A stretch of 64,000 bases of DNA from Neurospora tetraspora (lineage: Eukaryota > Ascomycota > Sordariomycetes > Sordariales > Sordariaceae), in NCBI RefSeq assembly GCF_033439725.1, contig NW_026944383.1, positions 6,696,001-6,760,000 of the forward strand, given 5' to 3'. Of the stretch, positions 11,946 through 24,945 are shown one piece after another. The translations under genes and the position numbers were made by a program. The notes below the pieces were generated by a model. That model saw only the letters and a list, made by a program, of their open reading frames with translations, searched no databases and was not told the origin of the DNA. Position 1 is the stretch's first letter. Each line of letters opens with the position of its first letter.

Positions 11946-12562
11946 ATCTTCTTTTTAGCACGAAGGCAGGATGTTTAAGGGCAAGAGGAGTTCTCTTGAT
12001 TGATTTGGTGGTGAAATTGGAGTTGGTATGGACCGGAGGAGAGATTCTGGAAGCCGGACAAAATTTCGGGCGCGCGCAATTGACTTCGTTGATCCGTCTG
12101 TGGGAAGCGAGGGGTGAGTGTGGCCCGTGCTGCCGTCGGGGTGCTAGGGCTTGGGTGGGGCTGGCCAATCAGGCAGTCAGAAACAAGCTCTCCGACTCCG
12201 CATTGTTTCTGTGAATGTGGTCTTGGCAGGTACCCCAGTACAAAATCGTCAAAATGGCATGAGCCTCAATCAAGCTGCAGTGAATGGTTCGTCTGCTGTA
12301 CAGCCACATGTGGCTCAGCAAATAAGTCAGTTCGAGACTTTCTCAAAGTTCACTCTCACTCATCAAGCACTGCAGTGACTACCCGGAGTGAGGCTGCATC
12401 ACGACTCTGAATATCAAGTTTGTATTACCTTAATCATGCATCAAAGCTCTTTGACTAACAATCTCACAGCATCATAGTCGAAGATCCAGGAAACAACTGC
12501 TTAACCTCAACATCAAAGTTTGATATCCGTCATCCACAGCCTCTAACATCAACATCATTATA
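11946..12562. promoter_or_regulatory. Divergent promoter region of P0 and TRM82
   Basis: About 620 bp separates the start codons of the ribosomal stalk gene (left) and the tRNA methyltransferase subunit gene (right), both linked to translation. A CGCGCGC run lies near 12070, closer to P0. No named element can be assigned with certainty. Confidence 0.5.
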
Positions 12563-14318
12563 ATGGCTTTGCCATACCACGTCCTCAAGGTGTGCGACGG
12601 CATCGTATTTGCCGCTCGCGGAAGCAGCATTCACTCATTCGACTCCAGCTTCAACCCCATCTCAGTATGGAAGTACCCCGTCAAGCAGCAAGAGACCAAC
12701 GGAGAGAAAGCCGAGAGTGAGACCCCGGCTCCTACCGTAGAGGCCGAAGAGTCACCCGCTCCAGAAGGACCCCCTGCTAAGAAGAGGAAAGTGGAAGATG
12801 GCGAGGTGGCAGCTGTCACGGAAGAGAGCAAGGAGGAATCCAAGGAGGAAACCACTGAAGGTCAAACTGAGACCAAGACTGAAGGCCAGACCCAAGAAGT
12901 GAACAGACGCAGCAGGCGGCAAAAGCAGAAGCAAAAGACCGAGGGCGGTTGGGCAAAGAACAACAAGGCTGTTCTCGAGAAGCCCTTTGTCCAGGGCATG
13001 TACCTCACCACCGACGGCCGTCATCTTGTTGCCATTACCGGATCCGACAAGACCATCTGGGTGTTTGAGCACGATGGAGCCGGAAACCTCAAGCAGCTGA
13101 GCCAAAGAGCCATGCCCAAGCGTCCTTGTGCTCTCGCCCTTACTCCGGACAACAAGACCATCCTCTCGGCCGACAAGTTCGGTGACGTCTTCTCCCTCCC
13201 TCTTCTCTTCACCCCTTCTGAGCCCACGGCTGCCGCCGCCGCTGCTGCTACCACCTCCGAGGTCGCCACCCCCGAACCCACCCCCTCCGCTCCGGCCACT
13301 CCCGCCGTCCCTACTCCTCCCACCACCGACGTCGCCAAGGCCCAATCCCTCTCGGTCAAGCCGCAAGCCAACGAGCTCACGGTGCACACGCTCCGCAACC
13401 TCAAGGCGCTGGAGAACCAGAAGCGCCACCTGGCGCGCCAAAAGGCAGCCAAGCTCGCCGCCGCCCTGCAGGCCTCGCAGTTCGAGCACACGCTCCAGCT
13501 GGGCCACGTCTCCATGCTCACCTCGGTGGCCGTGGCCGTGCACCCCGGCCACCCCGGCCGGACGTACATCATCACGGCCGACAGGGACGAGCACATCCGC
13601 GTGAGCCGGGGCATTCCGCAGGCGCACGTGATCGAGAGCTTCCTGCTGGGCCATGACGAGTTTGTGAGCCGGGTGTGCATCCCCGAGAAGCGCGGGGATG
13701 TGTTGATCAGCGGCGGCGGTGATGATGACTTGTTTGTGTGGGATTGGGTCAGCGGGAAGCTGCTGGGCAAGGCGCCGGTGTTGGTGGAGGTGAAGAAGGC
13801 GCTTGCCCCCGAGGAGGCGGAGAAGGTCACCAAGGTTGCTGTGACGAGGATTTTCGATGTTCAGCAGGGTGAGAAGACGCAGATCTTTGTGATTTGCGAA
13901 CGGTATGTCATCCATCCCTTTGCAAAATGTTGTGGTGGGTGTAACGGCTAACACAAATAGCATCCCCCTTCTTCTAATTTATACCCTCACCTCCGCCAAC
14001 ACCCTTCAACATACGCAAACCCTCTCCCTCCTTGGCAACCCGCTAGATGTCGAGTACCTCAAGGCCGAGTCCAAGCTCCTCGTGTCCATTGATCCCAACA
14101 CGTCGTCCGAAACCCAGGAAGAAGAGGCCAATAATGGCGGTGTATCTTCTATCCTCGCTCTGTCGTTTGACGATTCCGAGTCGAGCTGGAAGGTGACTAC
14201 CGGTGGTCTCAAGGTTACTGAAGCGGCCGAGGACGAGAGCAGCCTGACTCCCCAAGATTTGCAGAAGCTTCTGTATACCACAGAGAGCTTGAGGAAGACG
14301 AATAAGGATGACGAGTAA
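12563..14318 (+). CDS. trm82: TRM82, WD-repeat subunit of tRNA (guanine-N7) methyltransferase
   Basis: Two exons, 12563-13902 and 13961-14318, with a 58-bp intron (GTATGT donor, GGCTAAC branch, ATAG acceptor), give 565 aa. Trm82 is the non-catalytic partner that stabilises the Trm8 methyltransferase, which makes m7G46 in tRNA. The N-terminus (MALPYHVLKVC...GSSIHSFD) and the beta-propeller segments fit the family: YLTTDGRHLVAITGSDKTIWVFE, LTPDNKTILSADKFGDVF, and later TYIITADRDEHIRVSRGIPQ with LLGHDEFVSR. Two fungal-type insertions interrupt the propeller: a Glu/Lys-rich block (residues about 45-130) with a KKRK-type nuclear signal, and an Ala/Thr/Pro-rich block (about 220-265). A second long frame on the opposite strand is a codon-bias shadow. 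Confidence 0.92.
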
Positions 14319-14504
14319 GTTTGGAAGAAATCACCGGATAGATAAAATTGACTAGAGTACACTTTAAGCCTACATCGTATGCGCTGGATTCCTCTCGATT
14401 TGATCGCTCATTGGCATCTCTCTGCCTAACCCAATCTACCTCTGGTTTCGCACCTATCCGCTTTGATCAAAGAGCCTCAGCTCCCACCCCTCCTCCAGTC
14501 TCTC

Positions 14505-16827
14505 TCACCTACCAAACGGCCAATGGTGATGATGTGCCATGGGTCCAGGTCTCAATGTATTCGGCCTATTTGGATCCCAATGATTCACCCACGGCAATGG
14601 GCCTCCTCCTCCTCCTCCTCCCATAGGATCCCCCATCCCTCCTGCCGTCCCATTCGGTCTGCCCCCGCCGCCAGCTCCCGCTGCGGCCCACGGTCTCTCC
14701 ATGCTCGGCAACGACCTGCCTCCTGCGTCCATCCTGCCCATTCCCATTCCCATCCCCATATAACCACCCATCCCAGGCGGCCCTTGAAGCCCGGGACTTT
14801 GGTACTGGGTCTGGTAGAAATCCTCCTCTCTCCTCGCCGCCATCTCCATCAACACCGCCGTCACGATCTCTGGGTTCTGGTGCAACCAGTCCCCTGCCTC
14901 CTCGCCCATTTCCTTTTCAGTTGTCATACCCTCCCCACCACTATCCCTTCCCCGAGGTCTCTTCCCATTGTCATTAATTCTTTCCCCGTTGTTACCATTA
15001 CCCCTATTTCCACTTCCACTCCCATATACATACCCACTACTCCTGTTCCTCCAAGGCTGCAAAAACCCCACCCTAGCAAACACCATCTTCAACAAGGGGT
15101 CGCTCTCCGGCAGGCCCTCCCACAGCCGCTTGCACAGGAATAGCACCTGCGGCACCGCCGCGTCCGTGCCCGCGCTCTCCAGCATGTCGATTGCGTGCCG
15201 CGCGATCTCGGCCTTGAAGTCGTCCAGAAGAAACTTATTGGCGAGGATGTATACCGACAAAGTGTGTTCGTAGCAGAGGAGCCAGGTGCGCAGGTCGGCG
15301 GGGGTCGAGAGGCGGGTGTTGCCTTCTGTTAGGTATGAGTCGGAGTTGGTTGAGAATGATGGGGGCTGGTTGGAAGAGGAAGATGAGGAGGCTTGAGCGG
15401 GTGGCGCGGGGGGTAGGGTTTGGTTGGCGGCAGGAGGAGGTGGTGGCGGTGGAGGAGGAGGTGGCGGTGGAGCTGCTAGTCTTGCGCGACCACGTCTCCT
15501 ATCGGCAGCTGCTCCTAGGCCATCGCCCTGCAAAAGTCTTTCGAGGTAGGGCCTGTGGTGGTATTCGGGGCCGGGAGGGTGAGGGAACGGTGGTCTTGTT
15601 CCGGTTGGAGTGTACGGGGCCCCGATACCGGGCGGCGGTACCGGTGATCGGGGCGCATGGCAGGACCAGCAAGGAGGACCGGGTTCGACGACACAGCGGG
15701 GGCAGCCGCAGTTGGGCCGGTGACGGCCGGGATGTTTCCCGTTTACGCGATCCCATTCCCGCTGCCGTTCTCTTTGTTGACGACGGCGTTGGCGCTCGCG
15801 CCGGCGTTGAGCGGGAGCGGCGCTGAGGTCGGTGTCAAGCTCGGAGTCTTCCGAGTTGTTGTTCTCCGAATCTACTCCGCCGCCGCCGTTGGCTTCTACG
15901 GAGCTGTCTTTACCTTTTCCCTTTTGTTGGTCGGGGACGAGAACTGATGAGGCGGGCTTGATAGGCTCGTATTTCCCTTCGTACAAAAAGGCGATCAGGT
16001 AATGGAAAATTGCTGGGTCTTCTTCGGGTAGCTCGATCGACTGGGTCTCGGATTCTCTGAAGTTGCCGCAGAGTGCTTTTTCGAAGTATTCGACTTTTAG
16101 GAGTATGTGCTTATGGACCTGTTTTTGCGCGATCAGCCAGTTATCCCACAGAAAAGTTCAAGATTGATACTTTAACATACGTAGAAGGTTTGCGCCCGAG
16201 GTGCCTCTCCCACCCGAAGTGGTACAATGGTTGAGTTATAGCGTCTGTGTATTTCCTCTCACGTTAGCAACACTCTCTTGTCATTTGATTCCAGGAAAGC
16301 CAATTCTCTGAGTTCGACCTTTCGAACACCAGAGACATGACCAGCTCATGAATTATACCGCCAGCCGTCACGAAACCCATATAAATGAAAATCGAGTAAA
16401 GCGTCCTGACTCACCCATCAGCAGTACTCAACCAAAGATCCTCCTTCGGATTCAGCGCCGCCACCCTGTTCCTGCTACTCGACTCCTCCGGCATCGACTC
16501 CAAAACCATGACATCAGGCGCACGCGATCCCGGTTCCCTCATCACATCGCCCAGAGTTTGCGGACGTCTCCTTGTATTTTGCTGGCCTTGGTCTTCACTT
16601 TCCTCGACATTTGCGCTTGACTCTTCGTTCCTGTTGCTGTTGTTGCCGTTGCTGTTGTTATTGCTGTTGCTTCCTTGGCCATATTCGTTGAGGATATCTT
16701 CAATATCTCTCATACTGTTGCTGCTACTCTCGCCGTTGATCGTATTGACTCTCAATTCAGAATTCGACGAGCTGGCCTCTGCGGTGGCAGAGACACCACC
16801 AGAGCCTGGGGAATTGTGTTGATCCAT
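14505..16827 (-). CDS. BTB/POZ-domain protein with low-complexity tail
   Basis: Three exons: 16827-16415, 16244-16181 and 16118-14505, for 696 aa. The introns (170 and 62 bp) have GTGAGT and GTATGT donors. Joining them produces a continuous BTB fold: PDVMVLE near the end of exon 1, TFYVHKHILLKVEYFEKALCG, NFRESETQSIELPEEDP and IFHYLIAFLYEG, then a C-terminal helical part (YILANKFLLDDFKAEIARHAIDML). This BTB spans about residues 115-290. Fungal BTB proteins of this type mediate dimerisation or link substrates to cullin-3; which role applies here cannot be read from sequence. The N-terminus is Ser/Asn-rich. The tail is rich in Pro, Gly and His with a 13-Pro run, and holds a CGCPRC...CWSC cluster that might bind metal. 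Confidence 0.85.
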
Positions 16828-19619
16828 GTGTGAGACGGAGATGAAATCTAGGTTATGCTCTAGTTGTTGTCGAAAAGAGGTGGACAGGTTGGTATTTCTT
16901 TTTCATCAGCGTCACTTGTCGTATAAATGGAGGTTAGCTGACAGAAAGAAGCAAAGAACGAAAGAGAGGAGGGGCAACGGAAAGTGGGAGAGCTGCGGCG
17001 CGCAGCGAGAGTAAAAAGAAAGGGACTGGGATTCCTAGAGCATTGATGACGGAACGCCACAGCCGCGACTAGACCGTACGTGACTGGGAGTAGCTTACAC
17101 AAGCTAACAAGAAAGGCAAGGCACCTTGGTTTTGTTCATTTAAAATTCCGCATGAAGGCAGACGACACACACCAGGGTAGGTAGGCAGTGTAGGCCCCTG
17201 AGTTAGAACCCCTCAGCCCGGTCTCCGGTTCGGCTGGCGCAAAGCTGTGTTGTGCGTGTAAGTTGCGTGTGCTGGTCAGATCAGTGGTCTATATGCGCCC
17301 GCCGGCCACAAACGGGAATGTTGTGTAGTACTGGTGGTCAAGTCCTTTGAGCGATACCCAATGAAAGAATAGGGTTGCGGTAATGTGAGTGTGCTCGAGA
17401 CCAGCACGTTTGATTTGCCGGTCTGAGAAATCAGAAATGTGGTGTAAAGGGAAGGAAGATTGAGGTGTTCAATCGGGAAATCTGGGAATTACGACTTATA
17501 CCTACCCACCCACCCACCACCCGCTGGTCGATAAACTCATCGAGTTTCGGTATGCAGGTGCATCATTCAAACAACCCCCTTGTAAGCCGATGCCTACTTG
17601 TGGCATTCATCTTCCTCGGGCTACCACAAACACACCACAAACGGATCAAAGAGGCCGTCCCATCATCACTCGCGGGGTCGAGGTCTCACCGGCAACAACT
17701 GATTCCCACACTCTTCCCGCTTGCCCGACAATGGCGCACATCATTTGACATCTAATGACTGACTGCGATGTGATGGGATGGCCCCCAAGGGTTGTTAGAC
17801 GAGGGGTCGCGGTGTGACTGGCTCGGCTGGCTAGGGTGTAATTTGGTCAAGATGCCTACCTGGTTATTCTGGATAAAAGACTATCTTAAGAGTCAAGGTA
17901 TGTGGCGTACTGCATGAGAATTTTTCCACTTCTCTCTCCTTCGTTCCTTCCTTCTTTCTTCCTTCCTCCTTCCTTCTCCCGTCATTCGGTGGAACGTGAA
18001 ACGGTGGCTGGCACAGAATAAGAAGAGTAGGAAGGTGGGAGATGCCTATGTGCAGTTATTGCTGCGCATCGGGCCGTGACTCACTACTAGGTAATCCATG
18101 GTCTTTGCCTTTCTGCCTTGTCTTAACCTGCCATGCCTATCTGAGTCCCCACGGCATACTGGCACACGACCAGATGATTTTTCGTTGCTTGAGTTATGCT
18201 GGTGGTCTGTGGCACAAATACTTCATGTTCTTCTTGTGATTCCTTCCGTATGTGGCAGTATATGGCTACATCCCATCCCGAATACCCTCACACACCAATC
18301 CTCTATTAACCTGAAGTTGTGGAAGAAGGCTGGGATGAGCAACCAAAGCAGGGTCCAACACCAACCCTCTCACAGTCCTTTCACTTGTCCTCGAGCCGAC
18401 GACCATCGGGGATCATGGCGGCTCGTTCGGTCTGTCTACTTGGATCCAGCCTGCGCTGATGGCCCAATGAGACCTCGACAGATTTACAAGAAGGGACTGG
18501 TAGCATATGCTGTGTAAGTTGAGAAAGAAATGAGAGAGATGCAAGATTACAGGTCCATCGGACACGACACGGCGCATCTTCGTTCTCTTGCATGCAGCAG
18601 AACAAAAAGAAGAAAGATTGAGATTGATGTGATGCAGATAGAGGTAGACAGAAGGGAACACACAACAGGCCCCCCTGTATGTAACCTTGAGCCCTGTTAA
18701 TGGATGGGTATGGTTCTCAATATCCCAGCTGAAATTTCCAAACCTTCCCTGCTGCTCATTCATTTGTCTTGTTCAACATCAACTACGTATCAAGCGAGAA
18801 ATGGATAGCAGCTGAGATAGCGCCGCCCCTCGTACCACTTCAAAGGAAACACCAAACCCAGAGTGAGACACACGCACACACACGCCACAAGCTTTTGATT
18901 ATGGCTATGCGTGTAACAGACGGACGGATAAGAAAACTGAATGTGTGTTCTGGAAGATGCCTCACACATTTACTTCCCTACTTCTCTACTTCCTTACCTA
19001 CTTTGTCTCTCCCAAAGCAGGGTCTGATAAGTGATTGTGGCTGGCTTGGCAACCACATTCCCTGGGGATTTTACAAGGCCTCGCTGGAGCAGAGATTGAT
19101 ATCAATGCGGGGTTCCCTTGTATGTGTCCCTGCCCTCGTGTTAGGTATGATGAGAAATACAATATGGGCCTGTTTGACTTGACCGGGCCGGATGAGAAGG
19201 CTAGATTTGTAGGATAGGTATTCGGCGCACCAGGCCAATCCATTCTTCCCCGGTGTGTTGGGACCAGGGTCTTATTTCTTCTGTCGTCTTCGCGGGAATT
19301 CACACAGGCCGTTGATCGGCCTAAACTGCGACCATACATACATAGTATGTACATACCCCCATGCTTCTAACAGGCATCTTTCTGTCTCTGGGTCCGGGAT
19401 GTGGCGTAGACTACTGTTTCGAGCTGTTAAATATCGTATCACATATGTAAACGGATCTCGATCTTGAGAGCGCAGACAGGACCCCTGGTGAATATGGCCA
19501 GAGGTGATCACAAAACAAGGCCGAATGCCTTATCCGGCCCCTTAACTGAGGCATACGTTCAGCCCACTCGCGGGTCTATCGTTCGTTTTGGGCCTCATGA
19601 GTTGAGGAATCTAGGGCCC
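16828..19619. other. Gene-free interval between the BTB gene and HELQ
   Basis: This 2.8-kb stretch has no frame with recognisable domain content on either strand. It includes a CCCACC run near 17507 and a long pyrimidine tract (CTTCC repeats) near 17935-17985. The left end contains the promoter of the BTB gene, which is transcribed leftward. I see no tRNA, 5S rRNA or transposon ends. Confidence 0.5.
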
Positions 19620-22600
19620 CTATTCCTCTTCCATCAACTCCTGTTGCATCTCGATTTCTATGACATAGCACCCCATTAGCTCCCATACACGTGTGTGTGA
19701 GATAAGTGTACTGAAATACTCACGCCATATCCTGTTCGCAGAGTCCGTGATAATCTTCGCCTTAGCAAGCAGTTTATCCAGGTATTTCTGCTCGTCCTTG
19801 GCCTCCAGCCGGACCTTGTTCGGTTGCGCTTGCATCAGCACGGGTACGAGTTCCTTGGGATCCGCATTCGCGACAACGGCCACCGTCTTGAAGCCGTTGT
19901 CCCAAAACACTCGCGCTGTCCGGCTCTTGACGAACGTAATCTTGGACAGCCCAAGCAGATCCGCCCTGGCACCGGCCTTGAGTCGGTCAGCGAAGTGGTC
20001 TAATGCCGCCGCCATGGCTCCCCATCCCATCGCCTCGCAAAACTTGATCATGCCGGCGGCAAACCCCTGGCAGGTTTGGGCGAGCGTCTGGACGGCACCT
20101 CGGGGCACATCGTATTTCTGGGCGACGCGGTGGATGGGGACTTCGTTGCAGAGATCGCGGAGCTGGAGGGCAAGGTAGAAGCGATGGTAGCGACGGGCCG
20201 TGTCCTTTTCTTCGTCCGTGGTTTCCTTGAGGATACCGCCTTGTAGCCTGTTTTGTATTTGTAGTTAGCTTTTTGGGGCATGTCACAAGGCAAGAAATCG
20301 TCAACACTCACATCCTGTTTAAAACCACAGGCTTTAGCCCCAAAAAGCTCATCACTCTCAACCCACTCTCATCCAGCTTCTCCATCTCATTCCAAAACAC
20401 CCTCCAGTTGATCGGCGTCCCATTCCCCAGATCCGACACCGGCGTGAAGTTATACAACACGTGCATATCTCCATCCATCACAAACCCCTTCAGCGCCCTC
20501 TCCAGCTCCTTATGAATAAACACCCCATCATCCGGATCCAGCGAGCTAGCCACGATCGCCCCTCCCAACTTTGTAGCGCTATAACTCGCCGTCTCATACC
20601 TCTCATCCACCGTCACCGTAATAAACACCATCTCCTTCAACTTCTCCAACCCAGCCTCCACATACCCCCTCATCTTCTCCTCCCACTCCTCCGTCAACCG
20701 CTGCTCGCAAGCCAGCATCGTCCTCCCCACGTACTCGTCCAGCGCCTCCCTGCTCGTCGCCAGCTTGATCGCAATCACCTCCAACAGCGCCCTCCTTATG
20801 CGGCGCTCGTCCGAGACCAGACAGCTCGCGATCTGCGGCAGGTCCGCGTGCATCAGGTCCACCACAGCCTCCAGATCGTTTCTTCGACAGCAGAGATACG
20901 TCTCGCCCACCTCGTCTTTCCCCTTCCTCCCGGCCCGGCCGCGCATCTGCCGCAACATGGCCGGCCCAACGAGGTCGATGCCCATGCGCGCGCCGTGCAG
21001 GATCACCCTCCGCGCGGGCAGGTTGATGCCCGCGGCCAGCGAGGCGGTGGCCACGCAGGCCTTGAGGGTGCCGGCGTCGTAGGCGTTCGCGATCAGCTCG
21101 CGCTCCTCGGTGGTCAGGCCGGCGTGGTGGAAGGCCACGCCGCAGGGGATGGTCTGCTCGAGCTTGGGGTCGAGACCCGTGGAGGAGCTGCGGAGGTCGT
21201 TGAGCAGATCGAGACGGCGCTCACGGATCACCGGGTCGGCTTCTTGGAAGGAGGGCAGCACGCGGCTGATCAGGACGGCGTCAGATTCGCAGCCGGCGCG
21301 ACTGCTGGAGAAGACGAGGACGCCGTAGCCGGCGCGGGCGGTCTCGTTGGCGAGGGCGACGACGGCGTTCATGACGGGGTCTTTGAATTCTCGGTGGGTG
21401 GAGGGGTGGATGAAACGGATGTGTTGGAGGGAGGAGGTGGTGGAGGGAGGTAGCCCCTTGGTGGTGGTGGTGGTGGTGGTGGTGGTGGTGGTGGCATTCC
21501 TGGTGTCTAGTTGAGTAGCTGTTTTGAGCAGACTAGCGGTTGTGGCTGCTGGGTATATCTTGCCGTCGTAGACGAGGTGTTCCTCGATGGGGATTGGCCG
21601 GTAATGTGTCTCGTATGAATGGCCTCCTAGCCAGTCCTTAAGGAGACGGATGTTCTTCATATACAGTCAGCAAATTCGTAGTCCATGAGAGATATAGGGG
21701 AAATTTAAGCCTACTGTCAAAGTGGCGCTCATGGCGATAATCTGCACCTGCTGCTCCAGGCACAGTAGTTTCGTTGTCATCAACTCCAGCAAATATCCCC
21801 TGAAGCCATCATCAATCATGTGGCACTCATCCAGAACCACGGCTCTGAGTTTGGATATTGAGCAATCGGTTATAGCCGCATTAACGAGCGAGTTTGCCTA
21901 CGGTTCTCCATCGTCAGAATCTCATCCACGGAAAGTATAGCATCACAGTCACTGGAGTCACCAGACCCATCCATGTTCACCCACCTTCTCTATTGTGCAA
22001 ACTGCCACATCAAAATCCGCCCACGTAGCCCTAACCTTGCTCCCACCAAAGAATCCCACCACCCTGATGGTATCCTTACCCGCCCTCTTCGCCCACAGCT
22101 TCTGATCAGGCTGCTTCTGCCCCAAATCACCACTCCTCGAGATCCCACTAACGACACTCCTCAACCAACGAACCTTCTCCTGCACCAGCGCCACATACGG
22201 CAGCACCAATATGGCCTTGGCCTCGCCGGCCGGGTCGTCCAGCACCCTTTTGAGCATGAGCAGGTCGGCGACCAGCGACTTGCCGCCGCCCGTCGGGGCG
22301 CTGTACACCAGGTTCTTGTCGCCCGAGAGCAGACCGGGGCCGAGCAGGCATTGTTTCTGCCACGGGTAGATGGATTTGATTCCTAGGGAGACGAAATTGG
22401 CTACGAGCTGCTTGGGCAGCTTGTAGGCGGGATGCGAGAGGGAGAGGAAGGGGTCACTGGTGGAGGTGGGTGTGGAGGGTAGGGCTCGACGCTGGGAGTA
22501 CTCGGATGGGATGCTACCCTTGGCGGCGGCGGTAACTGGATCTGCGTACTCGATGGTGCTTGTTGTGAGAGGAGGAGGGCCGGAGGGTGCTTTTACGAAG

Positions 22601-22869
22601 GCTGATGGTGTGAAGCCTGGGGTAGGTGTGTTGGATGGCCCTGGTGTAGGCCGTTTGGCTAATGGAGGTCCATTTTGATACTGAGGCCGGACCTCATTTA
22701 TGGTACGCTTTTGCCCAACGACAACATTTGTCGTGGTGAGAGTCGGCCGTTGTTGGAAGGGTTGATGTTGTTGCCTTTGCTGTTCTTGTTGCTCCCTCGC
22801 TTCTTGTAGAGTTGTCTTATGCCATATGCCGACTGGACTTGGTTTGTTTGGTTGCCAGTTATGCGACAT
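19620..22869 (-). CDS. HELQ/Hel308-type superfamily 2 DNA helicase
   Basis: Five exons: 22869-21985, 21897-21715, 21654-20312, 20247-19724 and 19657-19620, giving 990 aa. The last intron (66 bp, donor GTGAGT) keeps the frame whether or not it is removed. HELQ-group helicases unwind 3'-5' at stalled forks and act in crosslink repair and recombination. The order is: a Gln/Pro/Thr-rich N-terminus; FVSLGIKSIYPWQKQ (Q-motif region); Walker A SAPTGGGKS (190-198); DECH box (318-321); SAT motif MSATLT (351-356); FHHAGLTTEERE; and motif VI QMRGRAGRKG (592-601). Then come a winged helix, a ratchet helix and a C-terminal helix-hairpin-helix (LLGLSKITFVKSRTARVFWDNG). There is no polymerase domain, so it is HELQ rather than Pol theta. 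A Thr run around residue 415 comes from a GGT repeat. Confidence 0.93.
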
Positions 22870-24790
22870 AACCGGAAGGCGAGCGTGGTGAAGCTAAAAA
22901 GGACAGCAAATGAAATCGGTCAAGTGTGAGTTGTTATGCTCCGTGAAAAAGAAAGCGAGTGGTGAGCTTTGTGATGTGATCGCGACAGTCGATGGACAGA
23001 ATGATTGCAATTCGGGCAAATGACAAACCAAGCGACGGGAATTGAGGCGCGATGAAGCTGTTACTGCGATACGATCAACGTGCAGTCGGATGGGACTGAA
23101 ATGAAGTGAAGATTGGATTGAATATCTAAAAGTGCTTTAACAGATCGCCAATTCCATAATGGTCAGCCAGAAGGAGACAAGGGCTCATTGTTGCCTAATC
23201 CTTCTCGGTCATTTGCAAGCTGTCAGTTATTGAACGCGTTTTGCCCCTCGAGATATCGTGTTGAAAGCAGGCCAGTCGTTGTCAAATTCCGTGGTGGGCA
23301 ACAAGGTGCATACTAAACAATTAGCCGTGATGCCATATCCACTTACGCGCGGACCAGCTCGGACCTTCTCAGTCGTCTTCCATCGTAAGCTAATGTATAT
23401 CAAACTCCATTTTGACGACCAACGGGGACTCATATTCTTCCTACAGTGACTCGGTTGTTGTGATTTTGCCAAATGCTGATTGCCTCTTTCCTCTGTCCCG
23501 CGATATTTCGTTCAAACGCGCGCACATGACAAAGTCAACTGGGAACTGGTGCATCAGCCACCGAGGCATGCTGCACTCTCTTTGTTGGCAATTTTGAACA
23601 TAACAAGATTTATTTCAGATAAGCCGGAGTCGTGCGAACTAATTTCGGTCTCTTTCATCTACAAACCCTGTTGGTGATCATAGATTCAAGTCAGTCCAGT
23701 TCAAGCCTTCAACATGCAGTGACGTTCCAAGTCCCTTGAACTTCAATCTGTTGTATGGTGGCAGCCACATCACAAGCCACAGACTTTCGCCTTCCGCCAG
23801 GAACTCGTGAGCCATGACGGTTCAGCCAGTGCCGCCGGCAACGACACTGCACCAGTGCTTCGAAGCATCATGCAGGGAAGGTGTGACCAGCCCAAGCCGC
23901 CGCCGAGCCCGCTTGGAAAAGAGTGGAGCACCGTGTACGGTGTCTTGCGCGCGCGCGCGTGCCGGCGCGTGTGCACAAAGTGCAAGTGAAGTGCTCGCCT
24001 GCCCGCTTTCTGCCCGCGACTACCCCCACGCCCCTTGTCTGCTCTGCCTGCCACTGGAAATCGTAGACGAACGACGTCCAGAGTTTGCGCAGTTGTGTTT
24101 TTATGGACTATCGTTGCAAACAGAGAAAGAGGAGGCATGTTCCTTCTTGTCGTTGCTCGAATGCTTTCAATGCCAAGGTTGTGAAAGAAACCTACCGTTT
24201 TCCAATTTCACGATCGTCAAGAATTTGGCAATGGTGTTGAGAATTTTTGAAGACCTGCTTGGGAAACATGCGGCACGGAGCACGTAACGCAGAACTGAAC
24301 CGAACTGGGGCTCGCTCGGCTCGGGGCAAACGTTCCTTCATCGAAGCCGCGAGCGACTGACGGAGTGGGCGCAAAACTCCCGTAGCTTCGCATACTGAGA
24401 AAGAAAGGTCATGTGGGAATGGAAGAGACGGAAGCTGTCGATTGTAGCGGGAAGTTCACCGACTTCACCTGAAATATCTGCTAACAACGTCGTACCAGAA
24501 TCGGTTCCGTCAATGCCTTGTGGGTTTGGTCAACAGCCCGATTCCACCTTCTTATGGATGGTTCAATGTCGGGGTTCGCTTTTGAGACCCCAATATCTCA
24601 GTTACAGTTTACCAACCTCATCGTCGTCGTCGCAGCGTCTGTCGTTCACAACCTCATGGCAGTTTGTCGGTTGTCCAAAGGGTTCAACCAGTGGACCAAT
24701 CGGCACGGCATTATAGATCCGTAGTGTCCAATTCGGTTCACGCTAGTTAAACCCTGAAGGACACGCTCTCCTCAGTCCAGCCCCCACATG
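22870..24790. other. Gene-free region upstream of HELQ
   Basis: No supported gene. The left end should hold the HELQ promoter. A (GC)-rich alternating tract sits near 23948-23970. The longest frame (23814-24287, plus) is Arg/Ala/Cys-rich and looks like chance reading of GC-rich DNA. Confidence 0.45.
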
Positions 24791-24795
24791 GAACT

Positions 24796-24945
24796 AGAGC
24801 CAATCCCTGTACCGACCGTTTCCTTGACGCTTCTGATTTGTGAAGCTTCATCGCTCACTGCAGTCTTCCTGTTGCGATGGTTGAGGACGACAAGAATGAT
24901 GTGATTCAACTCGACGACTCGAGAATTTGTCGTTTGACCGAGTTA
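24796..24945. repeat. Copy A of a dispersed fragment (paired with 27966-28100)
   Basis: The first 65 bp match the second copy with only two mismatches. The next 60-80 bp are alignable but diverged, mostly C/T and G/A differences and a short indel. Both copies lie in the same orientation. On the minus strand one frame in the shared part reads SDEASQIRSVKETVGTGIGS, and the copies differ there partly at silent positions, which hints at a decayed coding exon. I cannot name the family. Confidence 0.75.

Noticed and set aside
12752-13963. 403-codon minus-strand frame over TRM82
   Set aside because: Antisense shadow produced by GC-rich third positions of the WD-repeat gene.
20461-21453. 330-codon plus-strand frame across the helicase gene
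   Set aside because: It is the antisense shadow of the HELQ exon with Arg/His/Gln-biased composition and no domain.
23814-24287. 157-codon plus-strand frame
   Set aside because: Arg/Ala/Cys-rich reading of GC-rich DNA, no domain and no neighbouring exons.
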